From positions 446,384 through 510,383 of the forward strand of contig JAFEMH010001236.1 in NCBI GenBank assembly GCA_022495995.1: 64,000 bases of DNA. The letters run 5' to 3'. Each line of letters begins with the position of its first letter. Within the stretch, counting starts at the first letter, position 1. A program made the translations under genes and the position numbers. Below are positions 23,738 to 35,567 of the stretch, piece by piece. Origin of the DNA: Adenophora triphylla var. japonica (Eukaryota > Streptophyta > Magnoliopsida > Asterales > Campanulaceae). The notes beneath the pieces were generated by a model. The model had not been told where the DNA came from and made no database searches. It saw only the letters and a list, made by a program, of their open reading frames with translations.

Positions 23738-25696
23738 GGAAGGAAGAAGGAGATCAAGGTTTTGTCCATTAAGATAATCCTTGCAACCTTTAATTATTAT
23801 CTTTTGATTTGGGGTAGAAAAATGTAATGAAAACCTAATCTAAGTTTATCAAAATTAGGGTTTTCAAGTGATTATGTTGGTGAGTGATATGAGTTTTGAT
23901 CATCAATATTGCATGTATTTATGAGAGTGAGAAATTAGGGTTCGTACCATAATAGAATTGATTTATTTGGGTTGGATCTAAAGTATTATGTTGGAACTGA
24001 GTATCTAAAGTATTTATTAAAAATAGTGTTATGTATGTGTGTGCGTGAACTGTGTTTGTGAACAGTGTGTGTGTGTATGTGTGTGAAACAGTGTGTGTGT
24101 GTAATCTGTGTGTGTGCGTGTATGTGTATTGTGTACCGTGTGAGTGTGTGTAATATTAGGGTTTTGTGTGTGTTCTATAAAAGGTATAATTAGTGTGTAT
24201 AAATATGTTTTTTATTAAAGTAAAGGGAATAAAAATGTTAAAAACCTAAGGGTAGTTTGGGTAAACCCTAAGGGTGTTTTGGTATATATGTGAAGGGTAT
24301 TTTGGAAAACTCTAGAAGTGGAAAGCAACTTGAGACGGAGTTAAATAGAATTATCTCATAAGTTAGTGAAGTAAAATAAAGTTAAGTTGGGACGGAGTAT
24401 TAAGTAGTTAATTCGTACTTAACGGATATTATTTATTTGTGTAGATCTGATCGGAGTTAGCAATTGTTCGAGTACAAACAATCGAGGTAAGGAATTATAC
24501 ATCTTTAAGTTAATTGATTTCCGCTTCGTTTCATTTTTAGGCTTTCGCATAATTCTTGGCGATGTACGTTCCTTTGATAAGTAAAAGCTGACCTCGCGTC
24601 AGTATTTATTTTGACTCCTTCGTTTACCATTATTTGCTAATCTTTTGCTATTCGTTTGTTTAAATCGTTCTTTGGTTTCGTAAATACGGAAATTTTATTT
24701 TCTTTGTGAAAGTTCGTATTTTTGTATTCAATAAGTTTTGATATGATATAATTTTATTTCATTAATGATCACTAAGTTAGACAACCTGCTTCGGCGGGGT
24801 ATAATTGATATTTTGGCCTTCGGGCAAACTTAGTACACCGCTTCAAATTAGTGGTGGGGTGTTCCAGATACACTGTTTAGGACTCTACGGAGTCATTTTG
24901 TTCCCTTTATGGGATTTTGATTTGATAAGGTCAGTTGACCACTTATGTGATCATGATGTCTGTGAATGATTTGATTATTTACAGCTGGTATGGGACAGTT
25001 GTAGATAACTAGATCATTCGAGTCAACTTTGTTCAGCTTATCAGTCCTTTGAATTTCCTTATAATCTGTGAGTGGTTTAGTTAGTTAAAACTGGTATGGG
25101 ACGGTTTTAATTAAGTAAATCATTCGAGTCAATTTGAATCCATCTCGTCATCATTTGAAACTCCAAAATATTTGTCAACTCAGTTTGTGAATCGTTGAGA
25201 GTTTGAAAGACATTTGGTTTGAGATTTGGTAAATAACTATTTCGAATTTGTGTTCTGTTATGTCTTCGATTGTTATTTGAAATTTGTATTGTTTGATATT
25301 CCTTCAGGTCAACTCCTCCTTAGTAACCGGAGGGATTGTATATGAACTTACTGGGCATTGTTCGCTCACCCTTTCATCTTCTTTTCTTCCAGATTTCATA
25401 TAGGAAGAATGTGAAATGGTTCGGGAGCACTTCATAAGGAATTCAAAGATCGGTTTAGTTTATTTTCATTTTAGACTCTTTAGTCGGTTGTTTCAGTTAT
25501 TGGAGAATTTGTAAGACTTTAAGGATTTTGTTGAGCTAGTGGATTGTACTAGCCGTTGAAATTATTACCGTTATCCGCATTTAAGTTATTTTTTCAAATT
25601 GTGGTTAGTGTTTGAATTATTATTTTAGTAGCCGTTGGAGGTTATTTTATTATCAATTAAGTATTATTATTGTTGTGGAAATTCGGGGTCGTTACA
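23407..25696 (+). repeat. Array LTR2, 2290 bp
   Basis: TGTAATACCC...TCGTTACA ends. It contains a TATA-type box (gatataaatata, about 23588), a gagaga tract and a GT microsatellite (about 24020-24160). The TGTAATACCC start together with the iMet PBS is typical of chromovirus (Tekay/Del-like) Ty3 elements, so the array is probably derived from that lineage. Confidence 0.92.
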
Positions 25697-26097
25697 GTTG
25701 GTATCAGAGCTTTGGCAATAGGTCTATGGGAGTTTAGAGAAAAAGGAAAATATACTTGATCGGAGCTTTGGCACTCATCTTTGAGAAGTTAGATGTTATG
25801 GAATAAGTTTGATTAGAGCCTTAAGTTTGATTAGAGAGTCATTCCACGAGTGTTCATTTTAAATTGGTATAATATGATTGTCGCATATTTCGAATGTGTA
25901 GGTGTAATGTTTCCTTTTCTTAGTATGCTGGTGTTATAATAAAATTCGGGTTAATGATAAGAACAAAAAGGATGAGTCAAATTCGAAGTGAACAGGAAGA
26001 ATCTTTACTATGAGGACTAGAGATGCTGATGATGCAAATTGGACTGTGGCAGGTACGTTAAGTTTAGAGGACTAAACTTCTTTCAAGGGAGTAAGAA
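25697..26097 (+). mobile_element. Array internal region 2, 401 bp
   Basis: Same length and content as internal region 1: PBS, the 21-codon ORF intact (one Ala to Val change), and a purine tract aagggagtaagaa before LTR3. Confidence 0.9.
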
Positions 26098-28387
26098 TGT
26101 AATACCCGAGATTTTTCAGATTAATATTATTTACTTTTATTATTATTTTTAAGTTGTAGTTAAATAAATGTGACGTTGGGCTTTAAGAGTGGGCCTTAGA
26201 CTTGTTTTAAATAGTTAACCCCATTAATATTGGATTGAGTCTTTTTAAATCCTTGTTGAGTTGGGTTAGGGGACCCATGTTATAAATATATATTTAGAAA
26301 AACCTAGCCACATAGTTATTTTACGAAAAAAAGGAGAGAACGGCAGATGGATAGAGAGAGCGGGCGGCGCTAAGGAGAAAGAGAGAAGAAAGCCGAGAGA
26401 GAGAGAGAGGAAAAAGGAAGGAAGGAGGAGATCAAGGTTTTGTCCATTAAGGTAATCCTTGCAACCCTTAATTATTATCTTTTGATTTGGGGTTGAAAGA
26501 TGTAATGAAAACCTAATCTAAGTTTATCAAAATTAGGGTTTTCAAGTGATTATGTTGGTGAGTGATATGAGTTTTGATCATCAATATTGCATGTATTTAT
26601 GAGAGTGAGAAATTAGGGTTCGTACCATAATAGAATTGATTTATTTGGGTTGGATCTAAAGTATTATGTTGGAACTGAGTATCTAAAGTATTTATTAAAA
26701 ATAGTGTTATGTATGTGTGTGCGTGAACTGTGTATGTGAACAGTGTGTGTGTGTATGTGTGTGAAACAGTGTGTGTGTGTGTGTGTAATCTGTGTGTGTG
26801 CGTGTGTGTGTATTGTGTACCGTGTGAGTGTGTGTAATATTAGGGTTTTGTGTGTGTGCTGTAAAAGGTGTAATTAGTGTGTGTAAATGTGTTTTTGATT
26901 AAAGTAAAGGGAATAAAAATGTTAAAAACCTAAGGGTAGTTTGGATAAACCCTACGGGTGTTTTGGTATTTATGTGAAGGGTATTTTGGGAAACTCTAGA
27001 TGTGGAAAGCAACTTGAGACGGAGTTAAATAGAATTAACTCATAAGTTAGTGAAGTAAAATAAAGTTAAGTTGGGACGGAGTATAAAGTAGTTAATCCGT
27101 ACTTAACTGATATTATTTATTTGTGTAGATCCGATCGGAGTTAGCAATTGTTCGAGTACAAACAATCGAGGTAATGGATTATACATCTTTAAGTTATTTA
27201 AGTTAATTAATTTCCGCTTCGTTTCATTTTTAGGCTTCCGCATAATTCTTGGCAATGTACGTTCCTTTGATACGTAAAACCTGACCTCGCGTCAGTATTT
27301 GTTTTGACTTCCTTGTTTACCGTTATTTGCTAATCTTTTGCTATTCGTTTGCTTAATTCGTTCTTTGGTTTCGTAAATACGAAAATTTTATTGTCTTTGT
27401 GAAAGTTCGTATTTTTATATATAATAAGTTTTGATATGATATAATTTTGTTTCATTAATGATCACTAAGTTAGACAACCTGCTTCGGCGGGTTATATATG
27501 ATATTTTGGCCTTCGGGCAAACTTAGTACACCGCTTCAAATTAGTGGTGGGATGTTCCGGATACACTGTTTAGGACTCTGCGGAGTCATTTTGTTCCCTT
27601 TATGGGATTTTGGTTTGATAAGGTCAGTGGACCACTTGTGTGATCATGATGTCTGTGAATGATTTGATTATCTATAGCTGGTATGGGACGGTTGTAGATA
27701 ACTAGATCATTCGAGTCAACTTTGTTCAGCTTAGCAGTCCATTGAATTTCCTTATAATCTGTGAGTGGTTTAGTTAGTTAAAATTGGTATGGGACGGTTT
27801 TAATTACGTAAATCATTCGAGTCAATTTGAATCCATCTCGTCATCATTTGAAACTCCAAAATATTTGTCAACTCAGTTTGTGAACCGTTGAGATTTTGAA
27901 CGACATTTGGCTTGAGATTTGGTAAATAACTATTTCGAATTTGTGTTCTGTTATGTCTTCGATTGTTATTTGAAATTTGTATCGTTTGATATTCCTTCAG
28001 GTCAACTCCTACTTAGTAACCGGAGGTGTTGTATATGAACTTACTGGGCATTGTTCGCTCACCCTTTCATCTTCTTTTCTTCCAAATTTCATATAGGAAG
28101 AATGTGAAACGGTTCGGGAGCATTTCATAAGGAGTTCAAGGATCGGTTTAGTTTATTTTCATTTTAGACTCTTTAGTCAGTTGTTTCTGTTATTGGAGAG
28201 TTTGTAAGACTTTAAGGATTTTGTTGAGCTAGTGGATTGTACTAGCCGTTGAAATTATTACCGTTATACGCATTTAAGTTATTTTCAAATTGTGGTTAGT
28301 GTTTGAATTATGGTTTTAGTAGCCGTTGGAGGTTATTTTATTATCAATTAAGCAATATTATTATTGTGGAAATTCGGGGTCGTTACA
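26098..28387 (+). repeat. Array LTR3, 2290 bp
   Basis: Identical in length to LTR2, with only a few differences per 150 bases where I compared them. A TATA box lies near 26283 and a GT microsatellite at about 26720-26870. Confidence 0.92.
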
Positions 28388-28788
28388 GTTAGTATCAGAG
28401 CTTTGGCAATAGGTCTATGGGAGTTTAGAGAAAAAGGAAAATATACTTGATCGGAGCTTTGGCATACATCTTTGAGAAGTTAGATGTTATGGAATAAGTT
28501 TGATTAGAGCCTTAAGTTTGATTAGAGAGTCATTCAACGAGTGTTCATTGTAAATTGGTATAATATGATTGTTGCTTATTTCGAATGTGTAGGTGTAATG
28601 TTTCCTTTTCTTAGTATGCTGGTGTTATAATCAAATTCGGGTTAATGATAAGAACAAAACGGATGAGTCAAATTCGAAGCGAACATGAAGAATATTTACT
28701 ATGAGGACTAGAGATGCTGATGATGCAAATTAGACTGTGGCAGGTACGTTAAGTTTAGAGGACTAAACTTCTTTTAAGGGAGTAAGAA
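28388..28788 (+). mobile_element. Array internal region 3, 401 bp
   Basis: Same length again. The PBS has a change (tagtatcagagc), and the 21-codon ORF carries a TGG to TAG nonsense change, so this copy is more decayed. Confidence 0.9.
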
Positions 28789-29375
28789 TGTAATACCCGA
28801 GATTTTTCAAATTAATATTATTTACTTTTATTACTATTATTATTAAGTTATAGTTAAATAAATGTGACGTTGGGATTTAAGAGTGGGCCTTAGACTTGTT
28901 TTAAATAGTTAACCCCATTAGTATTGGATTGAGTCTTTTTAAATCATTGTTGAGTTGGGTTAGGGGATCCATGTTATAAATATATATTTAGAAAAACCTA
29001 GCCACATAGTTATTTTACAAAAAAAAGGAGAGAACGGCAGATGGATAGAGAGAGCGGGCGGCGCTGAGGAGAAAGAGAGAAGAAACCCGAGAGAGAGAGA
29101 GGAAGAAGGAAGGAAGAAGGAGATCAAGGTTTTGTCCATTAAGGTAATCCTTACAACCCTTAATTATTATCTTTTGATTTGGGGTAGAAAGATGTAATGA
29201 AAACCTAATCTAAGTTTATCAAAATTTGGGTTTTCAAGTGATTATGTTGGTGAGTGATATGAGTTTTGATCATCAATATTGTATGTATTTATGAGAGTGA
29301 GAGGGTTCGTACCATAATAGAATTGATTTTTTTGGGTTGGATCTAAAGTATTATGTTGGAACTGAGTATCTAAAG
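28789..29375 (+). repeat. Array LTR4, part 1
   Basis: Starts TGTAATACCC and is colinear with LTR2/LTR3 until the solo LTR inserted at 29376. Confidence 0.92.
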
Positions 29376-30614
29376 TGTTAGGACCTAACTTTGATCAAAG
29401 TCTTAGTTAGTTGGTTTTGATAAAGGAATATATATATAGAACAGGGTTTATATCAAAAGAGGAAATCTGTTATATTCATCTTTCAGTTTATCTGACAGCT
29501 ATGAGTCTGACAGTTATGATTCTCTCTTATACATTGGTTACATTCAATCAATAACATGAATCATATTCCCTCTCTTAGCTATCAAGATCATCAAGTACAT
29601 CTCAGTCCTTATTAGAGAACATCTCTGATAGCTAAGCCTTAGTATGATCCGACAAACTATGACTTCATTCCCTCCGATAGCCATCACTGCCTCATTCTCT
29701 CGCTACCACAATCTCAACCAAAGTGGAACCCGGATCTTCACAATGGCCAAGTTTACCATTGAAGACCAATGAAGACCACTGAAGACCTTCTGGAAGCTCT
29801 CAGCTCAAGCCACAGCTCAAGCCAGCTCATGAATACCTGCAAGTGGACAAGTGGGGCAAAGACCAGTCAAGACTCATTAATGTAGCTGCAACAGTCATAT
29901 TTCAACAGCTACATTGAAGGGTATAAATAGAGGAGTTCATCCTCTACACAAACAACTCTTGAAAAATACTCTTTTTCACAGTCCAAAACCTTTCCCTTAC
30001 ACCACACACACCTCCTGTAATCCACACACACACTCATCAATCCCTACCCTTTAAACCCTGTTCCAAACCAAAACCCTCACCCCTAAACCTCTGCTTCAAC
30101 AACAAACAACCCTAGTGTGTTAATTCACAAATTCCAAAATCCTAAGACTGTACTTTAGGTGTAGAATTAGTTTGTAAACACTCAAGACTGCACTTTGAGT
30201 GTACTAGTTGTTTTGTAAAATCTTGAGACTGTACTTCAAGTTGTAAAAACACTTAAGACTGTACTTTAAGTGTATCCCTAGTTTACTGTACTAATTAGGA
30301 AGAGGAAGTTCAAGGAACTTGCCTAAATCAATCATTTGTATTTTTTGTTGATTAAAGATTATAATAAAATTGATCTCACTTGTCAAGATTGACAGTGGGG
30401 GTGGATGTAGGAGAAGTGAACTCTGAACCACTTTAAATTCTCTGTGTTATTACATTTCTGCAATCACATTCACACACTTGCATTATTTCTTTGTGTTCTT
30501 TGTCCTATAATTATTTCAAGCTTCTCTTATTCCACTGCACAATTTAACAAACATCTGACAGCTAAGCCAAACCATAGCTGTCTGATCATCTGCATATCAA
30601 CAAAGGGCCTTTCA
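29376..30614 (+). mobile_element. Solo LTR of a Copia1-related Sirevirus, 1239 bp
   Basis: It starts TGTTAGGACC like Copia1 and ends GGGCCTTTCA. Target duplication TAAAG is at 29371-29375 and 30615-30619, and removing it restores LTR4 exactly. A TATA box (tataaata) lies at 29922-29929. It shares with Copia1 the downstream 'agactgtacttta...' repeats (about 30145-30290, four units of a 35-45 bp repeat), but the overall sequence is clearly diverged. There is no internal region, so it is a recombination remnant. Confidence 0.9.
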
Positions 30615-30619
30615 TAAAG

Positions 30620-31235
30620 TATTTATTAAAAATAGTGTTATGTATGTGTGTGCATGAACTGTGTATGTGAACAGTGTGTGTGCATGAAACAGTGTGTGTG
30701 TAATCTGTGTGTGTGCGTGTGTGTGTATTGTGTACCGTGTGAGTGTGTGTAATATGAGGGTTTTGTGTGTGTGCTGTAAAAGGTGTAATTAGTGTCTGTA
30801 AATGTGTTTTTGATGAAAGTAAAGGGAATAAACATGTTAGAAACCTAAGGGTAGTTTGGGTAAATCCTAGGGGTGTTTTGGTATTTATGTGAAGGATATT
30901 TTGGGAAACTCTAGAAGTGAAAAGCAACTTGAGACGGAGTTAAATAGAATTAACTCATAAGTTAGTGAAATAAAATAAAGTTAAGTTGGGACGGAGTGTT
31001 AAGTAGTTAATCCGTACTTAACGGATATTATTTATTTGTGTAGATCCGATCGGAGTTAGCAATTGTTCGAGTACAAACAATCGAGGTAAGGGATTATACA
31101 TCTTTAAGTTAATTGATTTCCGCTTCGTTTCATTTTTAGGCTTTCGCATAATTCTTGGCGATGTACTTTCCTTTGATACGTAAAAGCTGACCTCGCGTCA
31201 GTATTTGTTTTGACTCCCTCGTTTACCGTTATTTG
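30620..31235 (+). repeat. Array LTR4, part 2
   Basis: Colinear with LTR2 from the GT microsatellite onward, up to the Copia2 insertion. The minus-strand frames over 30640-30780 are only translations of the GT repeat. Confidence 0.92.
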
Positions 31236-32202
31236 TGTTAGTGTAATCTGCAGGTGATATCACAGATGATTTCCCAAAAGTCCAGGTGATATCACAGATG
31301 ATTTCCTGGACTGAAAATTATATAGTTGTATATTTCTTGTTTGTTATTTAATGGACTAACGTGCTAATATGGTCTGTATAGTCTATGGTTTATGGTTATA
31401 TTTCAGGGTGCAATAGCATCAAAGAAGGAGCTAGACACGTGTGGAAATTGGAAGAAAAGAATTAATACATTTTATGTATTAATTCGTAACTTTGGCAAAC
31501 AACAACAACACGTGTGTGGACTTTGTCAAAGGTTGTTGCTGAGTTATAGAAAAAGTACAAGGATGATAAAGCAAGGGAGTACAAGGCGTGGAAGCATGGC
31601 TTGAGGATTCAACAACTCGGTTGCTACAAAATAGGAAGTGGGAGCTAGAATTGTGGAAACAAATTAACCCACTCTCCCTACACTTCCTCCACGTGCAAGA
31701 CCAGCCCCAAGGCTGTTATTGGAGTAGCCTTCAAGTATTTGAAGACTATAAATAAGCTTGGAAGGTTTATTTGAAGATATGCCAATTATTTCATCACATT
31801 CACACCTTCGAAAAGCTTAGAGATAAAGTTCTTTGTTTGGTTCTTTTTAAATCCTTTCTCCCTTGTAATTTCGCACTTGATTACTTTGGTATCAAGGTGT
31901 GTGAAGGCTAGGATAGGATTACGTTCATTATCTCTTGTTCCATAGAGCTCAAAATAGATATAGCTATAGGGAACTTTCGGCTTTGTAAATTCATTCATAG
32001 TGATTATAAAGTCTTGCCTAAGAGGCACTCTCAAGTTATATTTATATAACTTGAGAAAAACAATTTTGGTGTTTTATTCCGCTGCAAACTCTTTTACAAA
32101 ATTGTTTTATTTTCGAAGTGTGTGTGTGTGCCATCCCAAGTGCTATCGTTGGTGCTGTTATCACCTTGGATATCACTTGTGATTCAAGCCGTGACAATTT
32201 CA
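31236..32202 (+). repeat. Copia2 5' LTR, 967 bp
   Basis: Starts TGTTAGTG. Two direct copies of a 24-base unit containing the perfect palindrome GTGATATCAC lie at 31251-31306. The TATA box (tataaata) is at 31747-31754. Frames in both orientations are shared with the 3' LTR but lie upstream of the TATA box or in U5, and look like chance frames. Confidence 0.92.
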
Positions 32203-32204
32203 AT

Positions 32205-32217
32205 TGGTATCGCAGCC
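32205..32217 (+). other. Copia2 primer binding site (tRNA-iMet type, variant)
   Basis: TGGTATCGCAGCC follows the LTR. The standard form has CAGAGC where this has CGCAGC, again a CAGA-type substitution. Confidence 0.65.
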
Positions 32218-32255
32218 TCTCACTTGACGATACTAAGTGTTTGGTCCTCTTTATC

Positions 32256-33378
32256 ATGGCTTTTGATCCTCGCAAATCCAAACCAAAAACGTCTTCCTGT
32301 TTTAGATGGTTCGAATTATGCATATTGGAAAATTCGCCTTCGCTCGCATATCAAATCAATTGATCTTCGAGCATGGCGATCTATAGTTCATGGGTACTCT
32401 CTTCCACTCTTACCTCCTGATGAGGATGGTGATGTTCAGGTTAAACCTGAAGGTGAGTGGACGAATGAAGAGATCACTCTAGCTAACTATAATGAGAAAG
32501 CTCTTAATGCTATCTTTGAGTGGGTTGACATGCATATTTTTAAACTTATTCAAAATAGTTCCACAGCTCAAGAAGCTTGGGATATTTTACAAAGGTTTTG
32601 TGAAGGTGATTCTAGTGTGCGTGAAAACAAACTTATAGGTCTTACTGGCAAATTTGAAAGGTTGAGAATGGGTGAAAGTGATACCATTTCCTCTTATTTT
32701 GAAAAATTGTTTGACATTGCTAATGAGTGTCAACTTTTAGGTGAACCTTTTACAAACAAACAATTGGTTTCAAAGGCTATTAGAACTCTCCCTGAGCGTT
32801 TTAATATTAAGGTTTCATCTATAGAAGAGGCTCACAATCTTTCTACTATGAACATCAATTCCTTAATGAGCATTTTAAAAAATTTTGAGTCAAACCTTGC
32901 TGAGCAAAGTGAAGCTTCTAAGGGCAAGAGTGTTGCTTTAAAAGTTCAATCCTCTAGTGGTTCAACTAATGAGGATGACGAAATTTTTGAGGAATTAGGT
33001 GAAGATGCCAGTGTTGCCTTACTTACCAGGAAATATAACTCAATGGTGAGAAAATTTAACAAAGAAAATGTGCAGGTAAAGGCTAAAGAGCAACAAGCCA
33101 AGGTGTACAATTCAATGCCCAAGAGGACATTTCCATCTACTCAGAAAGGTGGTCCCATAAGGAGAGCATCATCAGATCAATCCAGATCTGATCCAAAATA
33201 CCTTGAATCAATCCAATGTCATGCTTGCTCTGGATGGGGTCATTACTCAAATGAGTGTGCTAACACTCTAAGGAAGATGGGAAAGAACCTATGGGTTTCT
33301 CTCAGTGACAATGAGGATGAGGAGACCAATCAATCTGAAGATTCGGATCAAACAGCAATGGTGGTCACAAACCTGTGA
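32256..33378 (+). CDS. Copia2 gag polyprotein (UBN2-type, zinc knuckle)
   Basis: The ATG at 32256 reads MAFDP and then goes out of frame at 32268-32271 (CTCG in place of the expected CTG, one extra C). From there about 368 codons are open to 33378. Visible features are a LDGSNYAYWKIRL segment typical of the copia gag N-terminus, a WDILQRFCEGD segment of the UBN2 region, and a CCHC zinc knuckle CHACSGWGHYSNEC near 33217-33258. An acidic C-terminal tail follows. It would form virus-like particles and bind RNA. Confidence 0.88.
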
Positions 33379-33462
33379 CTCGGATTCTGTTAGTGATACC
33401 CCAGGTGATATCCAAAATGGGATAGCACCCGAGATATCATCCAACAGTATACAGATTTAAAT

Positions 33463-33870
33463 TTGATAAATGTTGTTTGTTTTGTGGGTTCTGTTAACAT
33501 GGATGCGGGTTGTTCACAAGATGAGAAGGAGTTCGGCAAGGATGAACTCATTTGTGGTCTTAAGAACCTTTGCAAAGAATTGGTGGATGAATGGAAGAAA
33601 GAGAACAAGAAGGTGATCTCTCTGTCCAAAGAGGTTCAAGACCTAACTGATAGCTTGACTAGATTGGAAGTTCAACTCACAAAGAAGGATGTGGAGCTGG
33701 ACAAAGTCAAGAGCAAACTTACTCTTGCCGAGACAACATTCAAGAAACTCAATACGAGTTCTACCAAGTTAGATGCAATTCTTGGGTTGTCCAAACCACT
33801 CAAGGCAGGTATGGGTTTTCAAGAGTCTTTAAATGCTATTACATCTACTTTGTCTAATACAGTAAGATAA
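33463..33870 (+). CDS. Copia2 coiled-coil linker of the Sirevirus polyprotein
   Basis: A 135-residue frame, rich in Lys, Glu and Leu with heptad-like spacing (KEVQDLTDSLTRLEVQLTKK). A coiled coil between zinc knuckle and protease is usual in SIRE-type polyproteins. It is separated from gag by an in-frame interruption near 33378 and from protease by a frameless stretch at 33871-34120. Confidence 0.7.
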   Translation: MINVVCFVGSVNMDAGCSQDEKEFGKDELICGLKNLCKELVDEWKKENKKVISLSKEVQDLTDSLTRLEVQLTKKDVELDKVKSKLTLAETTFKKLNTSSTKLDAILGLSKPLKAGMGFQESLNAITSTLSNTVR

Positions 33871-34123
33871 GTTAATTTTTGTTAAAGAAAGAGATCATGT
33901 TGAACCAATATCTTCGATAAGTCTTCGACAAGGTAAAAATATGTAACTACATTACTCTACTTGGACATTTGAAAAATGATTGCAAAACTCTCTTAAAGAA
34001 ACAGTCCAGTTCTGTGTGATACCCCTGAAGTGCTACCTAGCATGTCGATATCACCGTCGCCGAAGAAAAATTATCAAAGTAAGAAAGTGTGGAAACCTAA
34101 GTCTAATCGATATGTGATGTTGT

Positions 34124-35485
34124 ATGCACGCCTTAAAAACTAATGTTGAAGGTTCATGGTATTTTGATAGTGGTTGTTCTCGTCATATGACTGGAACAAA
34201 AATATTTTTAAAGGAATATGAACCTATTCAAGGTGGTAGTGTAACATATGGTGGTGGTGGCAAGAGTAATATAGTAGGAAAAGGCGTATTAAATGTACCT
34301 GGATTTCCTGCCTTGAAAAATGTTTTGCATGTTGATGGACTGGTAACTAATTTAATTAGTATTAGCCAACTTTGTGATGACAACCTTGAAGTAAAATTCA
34401 ATAAAAACACTTGTGAAGTTTTTGATTGTACCAATAACTGTGTTATGACTGGTACTAGGTCAAGCAATAACTGTTATCTTGTTGAGGATAAACAAGTGTG
34501 TCATTCTGTGAGGGTTGATGATGCTACCTTATGGCATCAAAAGTTGGGTCATGTCCATTTTCGTAACATTGTGAAACTCATTAATGCTGAAGCTATAAGA
34601 GGTATACCTAGTCTGGACATTAGTACAAAAATCATATGTGAAGATTGTTTAAAAGGTAAACAAACACGTGCTACCCATAGTGCTACCCAACATAATGAGG
34701 AGTATTCTGGGACAACGCACTGTTTTCAATTAATGCATATGGATTTAATGGGTCCAGTTGAGGTAGACAGTTTAGGAGGTAAGAAATATACTTTTGTAAT
34801 AGTTGATGATTTTTCTAGATTTACTTGGGTATATTTTTTAAAAGAAAAATCAGAAACTTTTGAAAAGTTTAAGGTCTTACATGCTAAAATCAAAAACATG
34901 TTTTCTGCTCTTATCATGCGAATAAGGTCCTGATCATGGAACGGAGTTTGATAATTCATTGTTCTTTACTTTTTGTGAATTAAAAGGAATTAAACATGAG
35001 TTTTCGCTCCTAAAACACGTCAACAAAATGGGGTGGCTGAAAGAAAAAATAGGACCTTACTTGAGATGGCACGTGTGATGTTGTTTTCAAAAAGAATTTC
35101 AAAAGATTTTGGGCCGAGGCCATAAACACAGCCTTGTCACACGGCCAATAGGGTTTTTCTAAGACCTGGTACTAGAATGACACCTTATGAAATTTTGAAT
35201 GGTAGGATACCAAAGGTTCATTATTTTCATACATTTGGGTGTGTGTGTTATGTTCTAAATGATCGGGATTACTTAGCTAAATTTGACTCTAAAAGTGATA
35301 AGGCTATATTTCTTGGGTATGCTCTGGACAGTCGAGCATATAGGGTTTATAACCTTAGGTTAAAAACCATTCAGGAATCAATTAACGTTGTTTTTGATGA
35401 TTTAGCAAGTGTTACAGGTGATGGAGTACAGGAATCTCCATTAATATTGCCTGGAAGAACTGGAGAATCAAAATCAAGTAAGTGA
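34124..35485 (+). pseudogene. Copia2 protease and integrase
   Basis: Protease is marked by WYFDSGCSRHMTG (about 34154; DSG active site). The GAG-pre-integrase zinc region reads LWHQKLGHVHF...CEDCLKGKQ, and the integrase core starts at HMDLMGP and VDDFSRFTW. The frame breaks at 34927 (aggtcctgatc, one extra C beside CTG), just before the second catalytic Asp. A stop-rich stretch follows (34934-35176) where triplets such as gggccgagg and tttcgctcc stand where CTG and CAG are expected. The C-terminal part resumes at 35177 (FGCVCYVLNDRDY) to 35485. Confidence 0.85.
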
Positions 35486-35567
35486 TACCCTGTGTGCCGG
35501 CCAAAGTGTTGCCACCGATGGGATAGCATCTCCGGTATCACCCAAGACCAATCCAGAATCGAAAAGG

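Noticed and set aside
30586..30927. 113-codon His/Thr-rich minus-strand frame
   Set aside because: It is a translation of the GT microsatellite and LTR sequence of LTR4. The same region in LTR2 and LTR3 is not open.
31392..31604. 70-codon frame identical in both Copia2 LTRs
   Set aside because: It lies upstream of the LTR TATA box, so it is not on the element's transcript. Identity follows from the LTRs being young.
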